64,000 bases of DNA from Xanthomonas fragariae. Its GTDB lineage: Bacteria > Pseudomonadota > Gammaproteobacteria > Xanthomonadales > Xanthomonadaceae. A program made the translations under genes and the position numbers. Below the pieces are notes generated by a model that saw only the letters and a program-made list of their open reading frames with translations, was not told the origin of the DNA and did not search any database. This document shows positions 36,193 to 45,578 of the stretch, piece by piece (position 1 is the first letter of the stretch; each line of letters starts with the position of its first letter). The DNA is taken from positions 1,605,501-1,669,500 of the forward strand of contig NZ_LT853882.1 in the NCBI RefSeq assembly GCF_900183975.1. Reading direction: 5' to 3'.

Positions 36193-36966
36193 ATGCGTTA
36201 CGCGCTGGGCGTGGAGTATGACGGCAGCGAATTTCAGGGCTGGCAGCAGTTGGGCGCGCATGGCGGGCCGAGCGTGCAGGCCAGCCTGCAGGCGGCGTTG
36301 TCCTCGGTGGCTGACGCACCGGTGCAAGTGGTTTGCGCAGGCCGCACCGATGCCGGCGTGCATGGCGAATGCCAGGTGGTGCATTTCGACAGCGATGCGT
36401 GCCGCCAACCGCGCGGCTGGATGCTCGGCACCACCGCGCGCCTGCCGCCTTCGATCGCGGTGCGCTGGTGCGTGCTGGCGCCCGCCGACTTTCATGCGCG
36501 GTTTTCCGCGCGCGCGCGCCGTTATCGCTATCGCCTGCTCAATCGTCAGATACGCCCTGTGCTGTATCGGCAGACCTTGAGCTGGGAGCGCCGCCCACTC
36601 GATGCCGATGCCATGCATACCGCAGCGCAGGCTTTGCTGGGCGAGAACGACTTCAGCGCATTTCGTAGTGTGCAGTGCCAAGCGTTGCATGCGCGCCGCA
36701 ACCTGCAGGCTATCACCGTGCAGCGCATCGGCGAGGTGGTAGAGGTGCAAGTGCAGGCCAATGCATTCCTTCATCACATGGTGCGGAATATTGTTGGCTC
36801 GCTGATTTTGGTCGGTACCGGCGAGCAGCCGGCCGACTGGATCGCGACGTTGCTCGCCGGACGTGACCGCACTATGGCCGGACCGACAGCGCCGCCACAA
36901 GGTCTGGTATTTATCGGGCCTCTGTATCCTGCAGAGTGGCATCTGCCCGCTGAGGTGACCCAATGA
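36193..36966 (+). CDS. truA: tRNA pseudouridine(38-40) synthase TruA
   Basis: 257 residues from the ATG at 36193 ([19 protein letters not shown]). Makes pseudouridine at positions 38-40 of the tRNA anticodon arm. Catalytic Asp in [11 protein letters not shown] (about 52); later motifs [12 protein letters not shown] and [13 protein letters not shown] are intact. Overlaps trpF by 4 bases (ATGA), the conserved truA-trpF pair. Confidence 0.96.
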   Translation: MRYALGVEYDGSEFQGWQQLGAHGGPSVQASLQAALSSVADAPVQVVCAGRTDAGVHGECQVVHFDSDACRQPRGWMLGTTARLPPSIAVRWCVLAPADFHARFSARARRYRYRLLNRQIRPVLYRQTLSWERRPLDADAMHTAAQALLGENDFSAFRSVQCQALHARRNLQAITVQRIGEVVEVQVQANAFLHHMVRNIVGSLILVGTGEQPADWIATLLAGRDRTMAGPTAPPQGLVFIGPLYPAEWHLPAEVTQ

Positions 36967-37631
36967 ATCGATCGCTGTACCGCACCCGTATCAAGTTCTG
37001 TGGCATGACCCGCGCCGGTGATATCCGACTGGCCGGCGAGCTGGGTGTGGACGCGGTGGGTTTCATCTTTGCGCATGGCAGCCCGCGGCGCGTGGCACCG
37101 GCCGAGGCGCGCGCAATGCGCCAGGCCACCGCGCCGATGGTCGATGTGGTGGCGTTGTTCCGCAACAACTTGAAGGAAGAAGTGCGCGAAGTTGTGCGCA
37201 CCGTGCGCCCAACCTTGCTGCAGTTTCATGGCGAAGAAGACGACGCGTTCTGCCGTAGTTTCAACTTGCCGTATCTCAAGGCGGTGCCGATGGGCAGCGC
37301 TGGCGTGAACGGCGAAGATGCCAACGCGCGTACCTTGCAGCTCGCTTATCCCAATACCGCCGGCTTCCTGTTCGACAGCCATGCGCCCGGCGCAGGCGGC
37401 GGCACCGGCAAGACCTTCGACTGGTCGCGCTTGCCGACCGGTCTGCATCGCCCATTTCTGCTGGCTGGCGGTATCACCGACGAAAACGTGTTCAACGCGA
37501 TCGTGGCGACGTTGCCGTGGGGCGTGGATGTGTCCAGCGGCGTGGAGCTGGCGCCAGGCATCAAGGACGGCCACAAGATGCGCAAGTTCGTCGACGAAGT
37601 GCGCCGCGCTGACTGCCACGAAATGAGCTGA
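36963..37631 (+). CDS. trpF: Phosphoribosylanthranilate isomerase
   Basis: Third step of tryptophan synthesis after anthranilate: converts PRA to CdRP. 222 residues, TIM barrel. Catalytic Cys in [12 protein letters not shown] near the start, and the phosphate-binding and Asp motifs LLAGGI and [15 protein letters not shown] are present. In relatives trpF is close to trpB and trpA; here about 5.7 kb of IS elements, an effector gene and a LysR gene separate them. Confidence 0.96.
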   Translation: MNRSLYRTRIKFCGMTRAGDIRLAGELGVDAVGFIFAHGSPRRVAPAEARAMRQATAPMVDVVALFRNNLKEEVREVVRTVRPTLLQFHGEEDDAFCRSFNLPYLKAVPMGSAGVNGEDANARTLQLAYPNTAGFLFDSHAPGAGGGTGKTFDWSRLPTGLHRPFLLAGGITDENVFNAIVATLPWGVDVSSGVELAPGIKDGHKMRKFVDEVRRADCHEMS

Positions 37632-37742
37632 TCCAGCCGACAGCCGATTGCCATGCACTTCGCGGCATCGTCCGCGCGGCGCGTTGACGTGCGTCAAAGC
37701 CTGGGCCTGTTCGACATCGGGCCACGTTGCGTCCGACACTAA

Positions 37743-38608
37743 GAGCGGCTAACAAAACCCAGGAAGAAGCCGTAAGCAGACGATGGAGCAAGCAAGCGAG
37801 AGCAACGCCAAGTGGAGATCGATGCGGCGTTCAAAGCGGATGCGCAGTTTGCCCATGCCTGCGAACCAGGCATGGGTGCGCTCGACGACCCAGCGATGAC
37901 GGCCCAACCGGTCGTTGCGCGCGATCCCCTTGCGTGCGATCCGCGCAATGATGCCGCGCTGCTTGAGGAAGGCGCGACAGCGGTCGATGTCGTAAGCCTT
38001 GTCGGCGTGCAATTTGTCTGGCCAACGTCGCGGGCGCCCTGGTTTGCCACCAATTGGCGGCAAGGCGTCGATCAACTCCTCGAACACGACTGAGTCGTGC
38101 CGATTGGCGCCGGTGACGCACACCGCCAAGGGGATGCCGTTGCGATCGACGATCAGATGCCGTTTGCTGCCGCGTTTGCCGCGATCGGTCGGGTTCGGCC
38201 CGGTATATGGGCCCCCCGGGGGGAGGCTACGCTAGCGGCGTCCAGACCAGCTCGGCTCAGGTCCAGCGTCTGAGCGCGACGTCGCTCGGCCAGCAACACC
38301 TGATGCAGACGATGCCACACACCGGCGGCCTGCCAATCACGCAACCGGCGCCAGCAGGTCATGCCGCTGCTGTAGCCCAGCTCCATAGGCAGGTCTTCCC
38401 ACGGCACGCCCGTGCGCAGGACATAGACGATGCCGTTGAGGGCTTGCTGATCACTGATACGCGGCCGTCCACCTTTGGGCGAACGCTTCACTTGCGGAAT
38501 CAGCGGCTCGATGCGCTTCCACAGCGCAATGGGGATCTCTTTGCGACGTGTCATGTCCGCAATTTTGCCACCGGCGAGACAAGATTCAAGGGGGTTTGTT
38601 AGACGCTC
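37743..38608 (-). mobile_element. IS5-family element, IS427 group
   Basis: 866 bases. Left end GAGCGGCTAACAAAACCC; right end is the inverse of GAGCGTCTAACAAACCCCC. TAA flanks both sides (37740-37742 and 38609-38611). The transposase is read on the minus strand in two frames. Its terminal repeats are shared with the MITE copies at 19926, 28391 and (degraded) 36060. Confidence 0.92.
37749..38554 (-). CDS. IS427-group transposase, two frames
   Basis: First frame from the ATG at 38554 (MTRRKEIPIALWKRIEPLIP) to about 38210, containing GRPRISDQQALNGIVYVLRTG and the first Asp in LDLSRAGLDAAS. The second frame resumes with PGGPYTGPNPTDRGKRGSKR, then the DDE residues in DKAYD and VVERTHAWF, and ends at 37749. 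The two frames meet at a CCCCCCGGGGGG run near 38212-38223 in a -1 relation, as used for programmed frameshifting by relatives; a plain one-base deletion is the alternative. Confidence 0.85.
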
Positions 38609-38611
38609 TAA

Positions 38612-39782
38612 GGAACCTCTGAACAACGCACTTCAAATGCGCGACACTACACACCTACGTTGAGGAGTCATCCATGCAACTGAAGTTCGGTGACGCTGAA
38701 GGTTTGGGCAAGCGCAAGCAGACTCGCCGCGAGATCTTCCTGGCCGAGATGGAGCAGGTGGTTCCGTGGAGGCATTTGCTCGGACTGATCGCGCCGCACT
38801 ATCCGGTGTCGGGGCGGCCTGGTCGACAGCCGTACGCACTGGCGACGATGTTGCGGATTCATTTGCTGCAGCAGTGGTATGCGTTGAGCGATCCGGCGAT
38901 GGAAGAAGCGTTGCACGAGATCCGGACCTTGCGCCGTTTTGCCCGGCTCGGTGGTTTGGACAATGTTCCCGACGAGACCACGATTCTCAACTTTCGCCGC
39001 TTGCTGGAAACCCATGGCCTTGCAGCGCGGATGCTGGAGGCCGTCAACGCGGATCTGGTGCGCAAGGGTCAGAGCCTGCGGTCCGGCACGATCGTCGATG
39101 CAACCCTGATCGCTGCGCCCAGTTCGACCAAGAACACCGACCGCGCGCGCGACCCTGAAATGCATCAGACCAAGAAAGGCAATCAGTGGTATTTTGGGAT
39201 GAAGGCACACATCGGCGTGGATGAGTTTTCCGGGCTGGTGCACCACGTCCGTTGTACGGCTGCCAATGTGGCCGATGTCACGGTGACCCACGCATTGCTG
39301 CACGGCAAAGAAGACAGTGTGTTCGGCGACAGCGGCTACACCGGTGCGGACAAACGCGAAGAACTGCAGACCTGCAAGGCTGGTTTTTTCAAGGCTGGTT
39401 TTTTCATTGCCGCCAAGCGTTCGACGATTCAAGCCATTGGCAACAAACGCGAGCGCCGCCAGGAAGAACGTTGGGAATACTTCAAAGCAAGTGTGCGTGC
39501 GAAGGTGGAGCATCCATTCCGCGTGATCAAACGCCAGTTTGGCTACACCAAGGTCCGCTATCGCGGCTTGGCCAAGAACACCGCGCATGTGCTGACCCTG
39601 TTCGCACTATCCAATCTATGGATGGTGCGCCGGCAGTTGCTGCCGGCCAGGGGATAATGCTGTCTGGCGCCAGCCAACGCCGCAAGAAACCGTAGAAATC
39701 GTATCGTACGCATCAACTCTGTGCGCTATTGGCACGCAGCAGGCTCGAATTTTAGAGGTCTGGTGCGTTGTTCAGACCTTTC
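38612..39782 (+). mobile_element. IS5-family insertion sequence, copy 2
   Basis: 1171 bases, near-identical to copy 1 at 23967 but 15 bases longer. Left end GGAACCTCTGAACAACGCAC begins right after the TAA that follows the IS427-group element; CTAA is on both sides (38608-38611 and 39783-39786). The left CTAA uses the last base of the IS427-group element, so this copy inserted later, at its edge. Confidence 0.95.
38674..39657 (+). CDS. IS5-family transposase, copy 2
   Basis: 327 residues. Same DDE motifs as copy 1, plus a tandem duplication: KAGFFKAGFFIAAKRS where copy 1 has KTAFFIAAKRS. The duplication is 15 bases, in frame, located just after the second catalytic Asp region (FGDSGYTGADKREEL). 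Whether activity survives is unknown. Confidence 0.95.
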   Translation: MQLKFGDAEGLGKRKQTRREIFLAEMEQVVPWRHLLGLIAPHYPVSGRPGRQPYALATMLRIHLLQQWYALSDPAMEEALHEIRTLRRFARLGGLDNVPDETTILNFRRLLETHGLAARMLEAVNADLVRKGQSLRSGTIVDATLIAAPSSTKNTDRARDPEMHQTKKGNQWYFGMKAHIGVDEFSGLVHHVRCTAANVADVTVTHALLHGKEDSVFGDSGYTGADKREELQTCKAGFFKAGFFIAAKRSTIQAIGNKRERRQEERWEYFKASVRAKVEHPFRVIKRQFGYTKVRYRGLAKNTAHVLTLFALSNLWMVRRQLLPARG

Positions 39783-39926
39783 CTAAAGCTCCCGAGGCAG
39801 GTGCCCACGCGAAGCTGCAGCGGGGCGCCATGCCGGTTTGGTTACCGGGGCGCTGCAGAACGCGTATTGCAATGCATTCGTGCGCTAGTTCTCGCAGTGC
39901 TGCGATTCGCCCACGCGTTCCCGTTG

Positions 39927-39959
39927 GCCCCCGCCAGCATGGTCTATCCGAGCGGGGGC
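39927..39959 (-). terminator. Hairpin after the effector gene
   Basis: GCCCCCGC (39927-39934) pairs with GCGGGGGC (39952-39959), 17-base loop, 5 bases after the effector stop on the minus strand. No clear T-run. The bases from the IS end (39783) to here hold no gene. Confidence 0.5.
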
Positions 39960-39964
39960 TCAAT

Positions 39965-41713
39965 TCACTCACTGATCGTCGTCGAGGAGCTGCCAATCTC
40001 CTGTATTTCGGCAGCAGGTGTCTGATCCGGCTGACTCCGCGCCCACTGTCCACTGCTGGGCGCAACGGCTTCCGGTGTTGTGACAATTGCCTCCAGAGCG
40101 GCCCCTTGGCGTTGCGCGGCCACCGCACTGCGCACCCTGGCGTGTGCCTGATAGGTTTGGTTCGTGTTGCGATAAGAGAGCCCGTACGACGCGGCCGTGG
40201 ATGTGGCGTATAAGAAATTTGAGGCTGAAGCGTTTTGCGCTGCCAAGTTGCTGGACATGGCAACGTTCTGCATCGCCAGATTGATCATACCGGCCAACTG
40301 ATTCCACGAAAAACGCGCGATAGAGTGGTCCAGCACGCGATCGTGGTCGGTCATCGGCAGCTTGTCGCCGACGTTGAAGATTTGTTCCCCGCCGACCTGC
40401 TTGGTCTCGTAGTGCTTGGCCAATGCCGCGTCTACTACTTCCACGGCACTATTGAACACTGCCCGCACCGCGGCAATCGCGGCGAATTCTCCAAATTCAC
40501 TCGTGTGCCCCGGTATCCGCAGTTCTATACTCGACTTGATGCTTTCAGCCGCCAAATTGGCGGAGGAGATGGACAGCAAGGTGGTGAGCGAGTAAGCGGT
40601 GGCCATTGAACTCATGTTTTGGTCATTGACGCCGCTGGTCGACGGTCCTCGGGTCGCTACCAGTTTGACGCTGGCCTGCATGAGTTCGCGCATTCCCGCA
40701 TAGACGATGTTGCGCAGCTGAGTCGCTAGTACTTGAGAGGGGATCGTGCAATCGCCATTTGCTGCAGCCAACGAAGTCATCGTCAGAAATCCACCTTCAG
40801 CGATGACTTGATTGGCGCTCACGCGGCGCGAATCAGCGCGCTGAATCGCCATTTTTTCGGTTTTTTCCGCTTCGGGCAGAGCGTCCCATTGCGCATCGCT
40901 CAGGCCGAAATGGCCTTTAACCGCAGCGATCTGGTCGCGTCGCATGCGTGGTTGACGCACCTTGGCATGCGCCAGGATCGCCATCATCGACACCACGCTC
41001 TGCATGCCGACGATGGCGAACGGATTTTCCCTGGCGAATTTGGAGTTCGCCAGGAGTCTGTAGATGTTCAACATCGTGACTTCGCGCGCGAAGGTGGGAA
41101 TGCCGCAGGTCGCCAGCTGCTGCAGGGAGTGGCCGGCGTAGGCTCCCAAGGCGGTACGGCTGGGTAGCCGGTCCAGCAGCAAATCCTGGGCGATGGTCCT
41201 TATCGAATCGGCTGCTATCATAAGGCTCTGCGAGGTGTGATTCATGCCTGCGAAGAGTTTGTCATGGACGCTCTGCGCCGCATTTCTGGATTGGCTGGCT
41301 ATCTCTTCGCCGCACTTTTGAAGACCGTTACGGCAAGCGGCTCCCGTCCTGTACGCCAAAGCTCCTGTGTGCGCTGCGAGTTGTCTGCTTTTTTGCTGCA
41401 TGCTGCTGGTGCTGCCTTGCGCTTGCGTCGGCGAGGGCGGCGGGAAAGAGCGTTGGCCGATTTCTAGATCAATTGTCGTGGGCGTCCCCGGGGACGGCCG
41501 CGTGATGTGACCGGGAGAGCTGGGTTCGCCGCGAGATGCTGGCCTGCGCGGAGGGCGGGTGCTCGGCAATCCGCCGGATCCCGGTGTTGCGGCCGGCAAG
41601 TGTTCTGCGGTGTTGGCCGCTATGTTGGTCTGGTCTTCGTTGCCATACATATTTTCCGGAGGCGAGCTGAAAAAAGATCGCAACGTTGTCGAGTGTTGTG
41701 CTTTCGTAGGCAT
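39965..41713 (-). CDS. Probable type III secreted effector, HrpX-regulated
   Basis: About 582 residues from the ATG at 41713, which has GGAG five bases before it; a GTG at 41740 is the alternative. Not recognised as a named Xop family. The N-terminal ~110 residues are rich in Ser, Pro, Thr and Gln and look unfolded, as in type III secretion signals. The rest is mainly helical with weakly hydrophobic stretches (ENPFAIVGMQSVVSMMAILA; TAYSLTTLLSISSANLAAES). No enzyme motif is seen. The PIP box and -10 element about 400 bases upstream, the IS neighbours and the position between trpF and trpB fit an acquired virulence gene. Confidence 0.7.
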   Translation of the reverse strand: MPTKAQHSTTLRSFFSSPPENMYGNEDQTNIAANTAEHLPAATPGSGGLPSTRPPRRPASRGEPSSPGHITRPSPGTPTTIDLEIGQRSFPPPSPTQAQGSTSSMQQKSRQLAAHTGALAYRTGAACRNGLQKCGEEIASQSRNAAQSVHDKLFAGMNHTSQSLMIAADSIRTIAQDLLLDRLPSRTALGAYAGHSLQQLATCGIPTFAREVTMLNIYRLLANSKFARENPFAIVGMQSVVSMMAILAHAKVRQPRMRRDQIAAVKGHFGLSDAQWDALPEAEKTEKMAIQRADSRRVSANQVIAEGGFLTMTSLAAANGDCTIPSQVLATQLRNIVYAGMRELMQASVKLVATRGPSTSGVNDQNMSSMATAYSLTTLLSISSANLAAESIKSSIELRIPGHTSEFGEFAAIAAVRAVFNSAVEVVDAALAKHYETKQVGGEQIFNVGDKLPMTDHDRVLDHSIARFSWNQLAGMINLAMQNVAMSSNLAAQNASASNFLYATSTAASYGLSYRNTNQTYQAHARVRSAVAAQRQGAALEAIVTTPEAVAPSSGQWARSQPDQTPAAEIQEIGSSSTTISE

Positions 41714-42085
41714 TTCAGCTCCGATCGGTACGTCGGCCACGCCGACGATGGTGGCGCATGGTGCATGTGCTCGGCCCCGGCACCATGCGATGTGAGTACG
41801 AAGTCCGCTGCATCTGCCTGATTGCGGACTTATCCGGCTGACATGCCGGAGTAATGCTGCATCGGTTGAATGCTCCTACGATCAATCCGCGGATAATTCC
41901 GTGCAGGGGGCGCAACAAAGCCCAAGGCAGTGCCTCCGTCATCGGCGCGGCCAAGCCTGCTTGGCGGGCGCTCGCTGCGTCGCGCAAATGCATCGAAGGA
42001 CGGCCAGGAAATTGCGGTTCCTGCTTGCGGCCTAGACATGGTCTCGACTGCTTATTTCGATTCGAAATCAACATATACGGCTTGG

Positions 42086-42146
42086 AGTTTGGGAGATTTT
42101 TTTAGCGGCTTATGCGTTGCAGCGAATTGATGCATACATAACCGAA
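42086..42146 (-). promoter_or_regulatory. PIP box and -10 element (HrpX promoter)
   Basis: On the minus strand: TTCGG (42146-42142), 15 bases, TTCGC (42126-42122), then 30 bases, then CAAACT (42091-42086). This fits the HrpX plant-inducible-promoter consensus TTCGB-N15-TTCGB with a YANNNT -10 element 30-32 bases on. It reads toward the effector gene; the leader would be about 365 bases. A 119-codon open frame (42074-41715) lies in the leader in another frame and is not recognised. Confidence 0.72.
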
Positions 42147-42284
42147 GCGACTTGAGAGTAGGTGGGCCGAATTTTGCTTAATAGGAGTCGCGTGGGCGTC
42201 ATCCTCTTCTCGCACTGCGTGCATCGTCGCGGCTGGGCCGTTGGCCTGGTGCGAACTTGCGTACCAGGGATGCGCAACGCGCAC

Positions 42285-43199
42285 TCAGCCTCCCTCGGTG
42301 TCGGGTTGCGCAGGAGATTCCAGAGCGTGTTGCAACCAATGCGCTAGCCGATCAACGCGCGGGTCCTTACCGCGGCGCGGGCTAGCCAGCATCCACTGGC
42401 CGCCAGTCGCCAAGAAGCCCCACGGTGCCAGCAGTCGGCCGGCTACGATGTCTTCCGAGACCAGTGGCTGCGGTGCAATCGCGATGCCCAGCCCGGCGTT
42501 TGCCGCTTCGAGCAGGTAGTACAAATGCTCGAATTCCGCGGCGAATGCGCTGTCAGGCAACTCCACGCCTGCCTGCTGCGCCCATTGTGACCATGCCTGC
42601 GGCCGTGACCGCACCTGCAGTAAAGGCGCGTTGCGCAATGCCTGCGGCGGTGCCTGTTGCAATGTCGCCGCCAGCGGGTGGCGCGGGCTGAGGACTGGTC
42701 CGATGCGCTCATCCCCCAGCGTATGCACGTGCCAATCGCCGGGCCAGGGCGATGTCGCCAACAGCATTGCTGCGTCCAAGCCCGAAAGCGCTTCATCCGG
42801 GTCTTCCTCCTGAGCGACCAGGTGCAAGCGGATGTCCGGCAGATCTATGTTCAGCCTGGCCAAGCGCGGGATGACCCAGCGCGCCAGCACGCTGCCGGAG
42901 CAGCCCAGCACCAGCGGCGCATCGCCGCTGCGCTGGCGTAGTTCGGCCCAGGCACTGCCAAGCAACGAGAATGCTTCGCTGCTGGCCTCGCGAAGTCGGG
43001 TGCCTGCAGCGGTCAGCACCAGACCGCGCCCCTGCTTTGCGAACAATGCAGCACCCAGCGATTGCTCGAGCGTGCGGATATGCCGGCTGATAGCGCCATG
43101 GGTCACGTGTAGTTCCTGCGCGGCCCGGCTGACGCTTTGCAGGCGCGCAGCCGCTTCGAAGGCGCGCAGCGCTGCTAATGGCGGAAGTGATAGGCTCAC
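42285..43199 (-). CDS. LysR-family regulator, divergent from trpB
   Basis: 304 residues. N-terminal winged helix-turn-helix (PLAALRAFEAAARLQSVSRA then AAQELHVTHGAISRHIRTLE) and a substrate-binding domain. The type resembles GcvA/TrpI. TrpI of Pseudomonas is divergent from trpBA and activates it with indoleglycerol phosphate; by position this could be the same, but this is inference. The 105-base space to trpB holds a LysR-type T-N11-A site. Confidence 0.85.
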   Translation of the reverse strand: MSLSLPPLAALRAFEAAARLQSVSRAAQELHVTHGAISRHIRTLEQSLGAALFAKQGRGLVLTAAGTRLREASSEAFSLLGSAWAELRQRSGDAPLVLGCSGSVLARWVIPRLARLNIDLPDIRLHLVAQEEDPDEALSGLDAAMLLATSPWPGDWHVHTLGDERIGPVLSPRHPLAATLQQAPPQALRNAPLLQVRSRPQAWSQWAQQAGVELPDSAFAAEFEHLYYLLEAANAGLGIAIAPQPLVSEDIVAGRLLAPWGFLATGGQWMLASPRRGKDPRVDRLAHWLQHALESPAQPDTEGG

Positions 43200-43201
43200 G
43201 T

Positions 43202-43216
43202 GTGACTCCAGATCAC
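43202..43216. promoter_or_regulatory. LysR-type T-N11-A site
   Basis: GTGACTCCAGATCAC is a T-N11-A sequence with inverted GTGA/TCAC arms, in the divergent LysR-trpB space just before the regulator start codon. Position fits autoregulation and trpB control; no experimental support. Confidence 0.45.
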
Positions 43217-43304
43217 AGATCGCGGCAATCTTATAGATGTATCGCTCGTTGTGGCTGCGCTAAAGTGGCGTTCCTTGTACGATCGCATTGCTGCAGAGGA
43301 TTCC

Positions 43305-44522
43305 ATGTCGGCCCAGCCCATCAGTGACTTTCATGCCTATCCGGATGCTACCGGCCATTTCGGCAAATTCGGCGGCCGGTTCGTTGCCGAGACCTTGATC
43401 GGCCCGTTGCAGGAACTGGCTGCCGCTTACGATCAGGCGCGCCAGGATCCGTCCTTCATTGCCGAATACGACAAAGATCTCAAGCACTACGTCGGCCGGC
43501 CCAGCCCGATTTATCACGCCGAGCGCCTGAGTCGCGAAGTGGGCGGGGCGCAGATCCTGCTCAAGCGCGAAGACCTGAACCACACCGGCGCCCACAAAAT
43601 CAACAACACCATTGGTCAGGCCTTGCTGGCCAGCCGTATGGGCAAGACCCGCATCATCGCCGAGACCGGTGCCGGCCAGCACGGCGTGGCCAGTGCCACG
43701 GTCGCCGCGCGGCTGGGTCTGGAATGCGTGGTCTACATGGGCGCCACCGACATCGAGCGGCAGAACAGCAACGTCTTCCGCATGAAGTTGCTCGGTGCGA
43801 CGGTGGTACCGGTGAGCTCGGGCTCGGCCACGCTCAAGGACGCGCTGAACGAGGCGATGCGCGACTGGGTCACCAACGTGCAGGATACCTTTTACATCAT
43901 CGGTACCGTGGCCGGCCCGGACCCGTATCCGCGCATGGTGCGCGACTTTAATGCCATCGTCGGTCGCGAGGCGCGCGCACAGATGCTGGAAGACTTTGGC
44001 CGCCTTCCGGATGCGATCAGCGCCTGCGTCGGCGGCGGCAGCAATGCGATCGGCCTGTTTCATGCCTTCCTCAACGACCCGGGCGTCAAGATCTACGGTG
44101 CCGAAGCGGCCGGGGACGGCATCGCCACCGGCCGTCACGCCGCCTCGATCGTGGCCGGGCGCCCCGGCGTGCTGCACGGCAATCGCACTTACGTTATCTG
44201 CGACGACGATGGCCAGATCACTGAAACCCATTCGATCTCCGCAGGCCTGGATTACCCGGGTGTCGGTCCGGAGCATTCGTTCCTGTCCGACAGCGGCCGC
44301 GCGGTCTATCAGGGCATCACAGACGATGAAGCGATGGCTGCGTTTCATCTGCTGGCGCATACCGAAGGCATCCTGGCCGCGCTCGAGTCCAGCCATGCGG
44401 TGGCGCAGTCGATCAAGCTCGCCCGCGAGCTGCCTAAGGACGCGTTGATCCTGTGCAACTTGTCCGGCCGTGGCGACAAGGACATGCACACCATCGCCGA
44501 GCGCGAAGGCGTGCGAGTCTGA
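43305..44522 (+). CDS. trpB: Tryptophan synthase beta subunit
   Basis: PLP enzyme joining indole and serine to tryptophan. 405 residues from the ATG at 43305 ([20 protein letters not shown]). PLP Lys in [13 protein letters not shown], the phosphate loop [12 protein letters not shown], and [12 protein letters not shown] are intact. The open frame to 43251 is not TrpB-like. A 212-base space without a clear gene separates it from trpA. Confidence 0.97.
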   Translation: MSAQPISDFHAYPDATGHFGKFGGRFVAETLIGPLQELAAAYDQARQDPSFIAEYDKDLKHYVGRPSPIYHAERLSREVGGAQILLKREDLNHTGAHKINNTIGQALLASRMGKTRIIAETGAGQHGVASATVAARLGLECVVYMGATDIERQNSNVFRMKLLGATVVPVSSGSATLKDALNEAMRDWVTNVQDTFYIIGTVAGPDPYPRMVRDFNAIVGREARAQMLEDFGRLPDAISACVGGGSNAIGLFHAFLNDPGVKIYGAEAAGDGIATGRHAASIVAGRPGVLHGNRTYVICDDDGQITETHSISAGLDYPGVGPEHSFLSDSGRAVYQGITDDEAMAAFHLLAHTEGILAALESSHAVAQSIKLARELPKDALILCNLSGRGDKDMHTIAEREGVRV

Positions 44523-44734
44523 TGCCGCTGCGGCGCGTCACTGTGACCGCCCTGGCGGATCAACCAGGGCACCACAGATCCGCGGTTGCCCGGAAAACAA
44601 CGGCTGCGGCTGTCGTGCCTGGACAGTTCGACCTAGAGGTTGACACGCAGGCGTTCACTGAACTGCCCGCAGCCATGTATCAGGACACCCATTGATGCGG
44701 TCGCACCGCATCTAATCTTCTGCAAGGTCTTTCA

Positions 44735-45541
44735 ATGCGTCGTATCGACGAAACCTTCCAACGTCTGCGTGCCGCTGGCCGCAAGGCGCTCATTCCCTTC
44801 ATCACTGCCGGCGACCCGTCGCTGGAAGCCACCGTGCCGGTGATGCATGCACTGGTGCGTGCCGGCGCCGATGTCATCGAACTCGGCGTGCCGTTCTCCG
44901 ACCCGATGGCCGACGGCCCCACCATCCAGCGCAGCTCCGAGCGCGCGCTGGGTCGCGGTGCCGGCCTGGCCTATGTGCTGGAAGCGGTGCACGAATTCCG
45001 CCGCGAGGATGCCATCACGCCAATAGTGCTGATGGGCTATCTCAACCCGATCGAGATCCACGGCACGCGGCGCGTTGCCGAGGCCGCCGTCGCCGCTGGC
45101 GTGGACGGCTTGCTGCTGGTCGACCTGCCGCCAGAAGAGGCCGCCGAAACCCGCGGCATCTTCACCGACGTCGGCCTGGCCCTGATCGCACTGGCCTCGC
45201 CGACCACCAGCGAAGAACGCCTGGACATGCTGTGCAGCAGCGCGCAGGGCTATTTGTATTACGTCAGCTTCGCCGGCGTTACGGGCGCCTCGAATCTGCT
45301 CGACACCCACACTGCCAGCGGCCGCCTGCGGCAGTTGCGCCGGCGTACTGGCGCGCCGGTGGTGGCCGGCTTCGGTATCAAGGACGCTGCCAGCGCCGCC
45401 GCAATGGCAGTGGATGCGGAAGGCGTGGTGGTCGGCAGCGCCCTGGTCGCGGCCCTGGCCGAAGCCACCGACGTAAGCACCGTCCGCGAACGCGCTGAAG
45501 CCTTCCTGACTCCGTTGCGCCAAGCCTTGGACCAATCCTGA
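44735..45541 (+). CDS. trpA: Tryptophan synthase alpha subunit
   Basis: Cleaves indole-3-glycerol phosphate to indole, which is channelled to TrpB. 268 residues; catalytic Glu in VIELGVPFSDPMADGP and Asp in LLVDLPPEE, substrate loop YYVSFAGVTG, all intact. A strong hairpin follows. Confidence 0.97.
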   Translation: MRRIDETFQRLRAAGRKALIPFITAGDPSLEATVPVMHALVRAGADVIELGVPFSDPMADGPTIQRSSERALGRGAGLAYVLEAVHEFRREDAITPIVLMGYLNPIEIHGTRRVAEAAVAAGVDGLLLVDLPPEEAAETRGIFTDVGLALIALASPTTSEERLDMLCSSAQGYLYYVSFAGVTGASNLLDTHTASGRLRQLRRRTGAPVVAGFGIKDAASAAAMAVDAEGVVVGSALVAALAEATDVSTVRERAEAFLTPLRQALDQS

Positions 45542-45550
45542 AACTAAAGC

Positions 45551-45578
45551 CCCTCTCGCCCGGGCCAGGGCGAGAGGG
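45551..45578. terminator. Strong hairpin after trpA
   Basis: CCCTCTCGCCC (45551-45561) and GGGCGAGAGGG (45568-45578) form an 11-bp perfect stem with a 6-base loop, 10 bases after trpA. No T-run; could be a terminator-like intergenic repeat common in this genus. Confidence 0.6.

Noticed and set aside
41715..42074. 119-codon frame in the leader of the effector gene
   Set aside because: No recognisable domain and no SD sequence, and its ATG is only 12 bases past the -10 element; kept only as a caution for the effector N-terminus.
45551..45578. trp attenuator
   Set aside because: The hairpin is after trpA, not ahead of a trp gene, and no Trp-rich leader peptide is seen.
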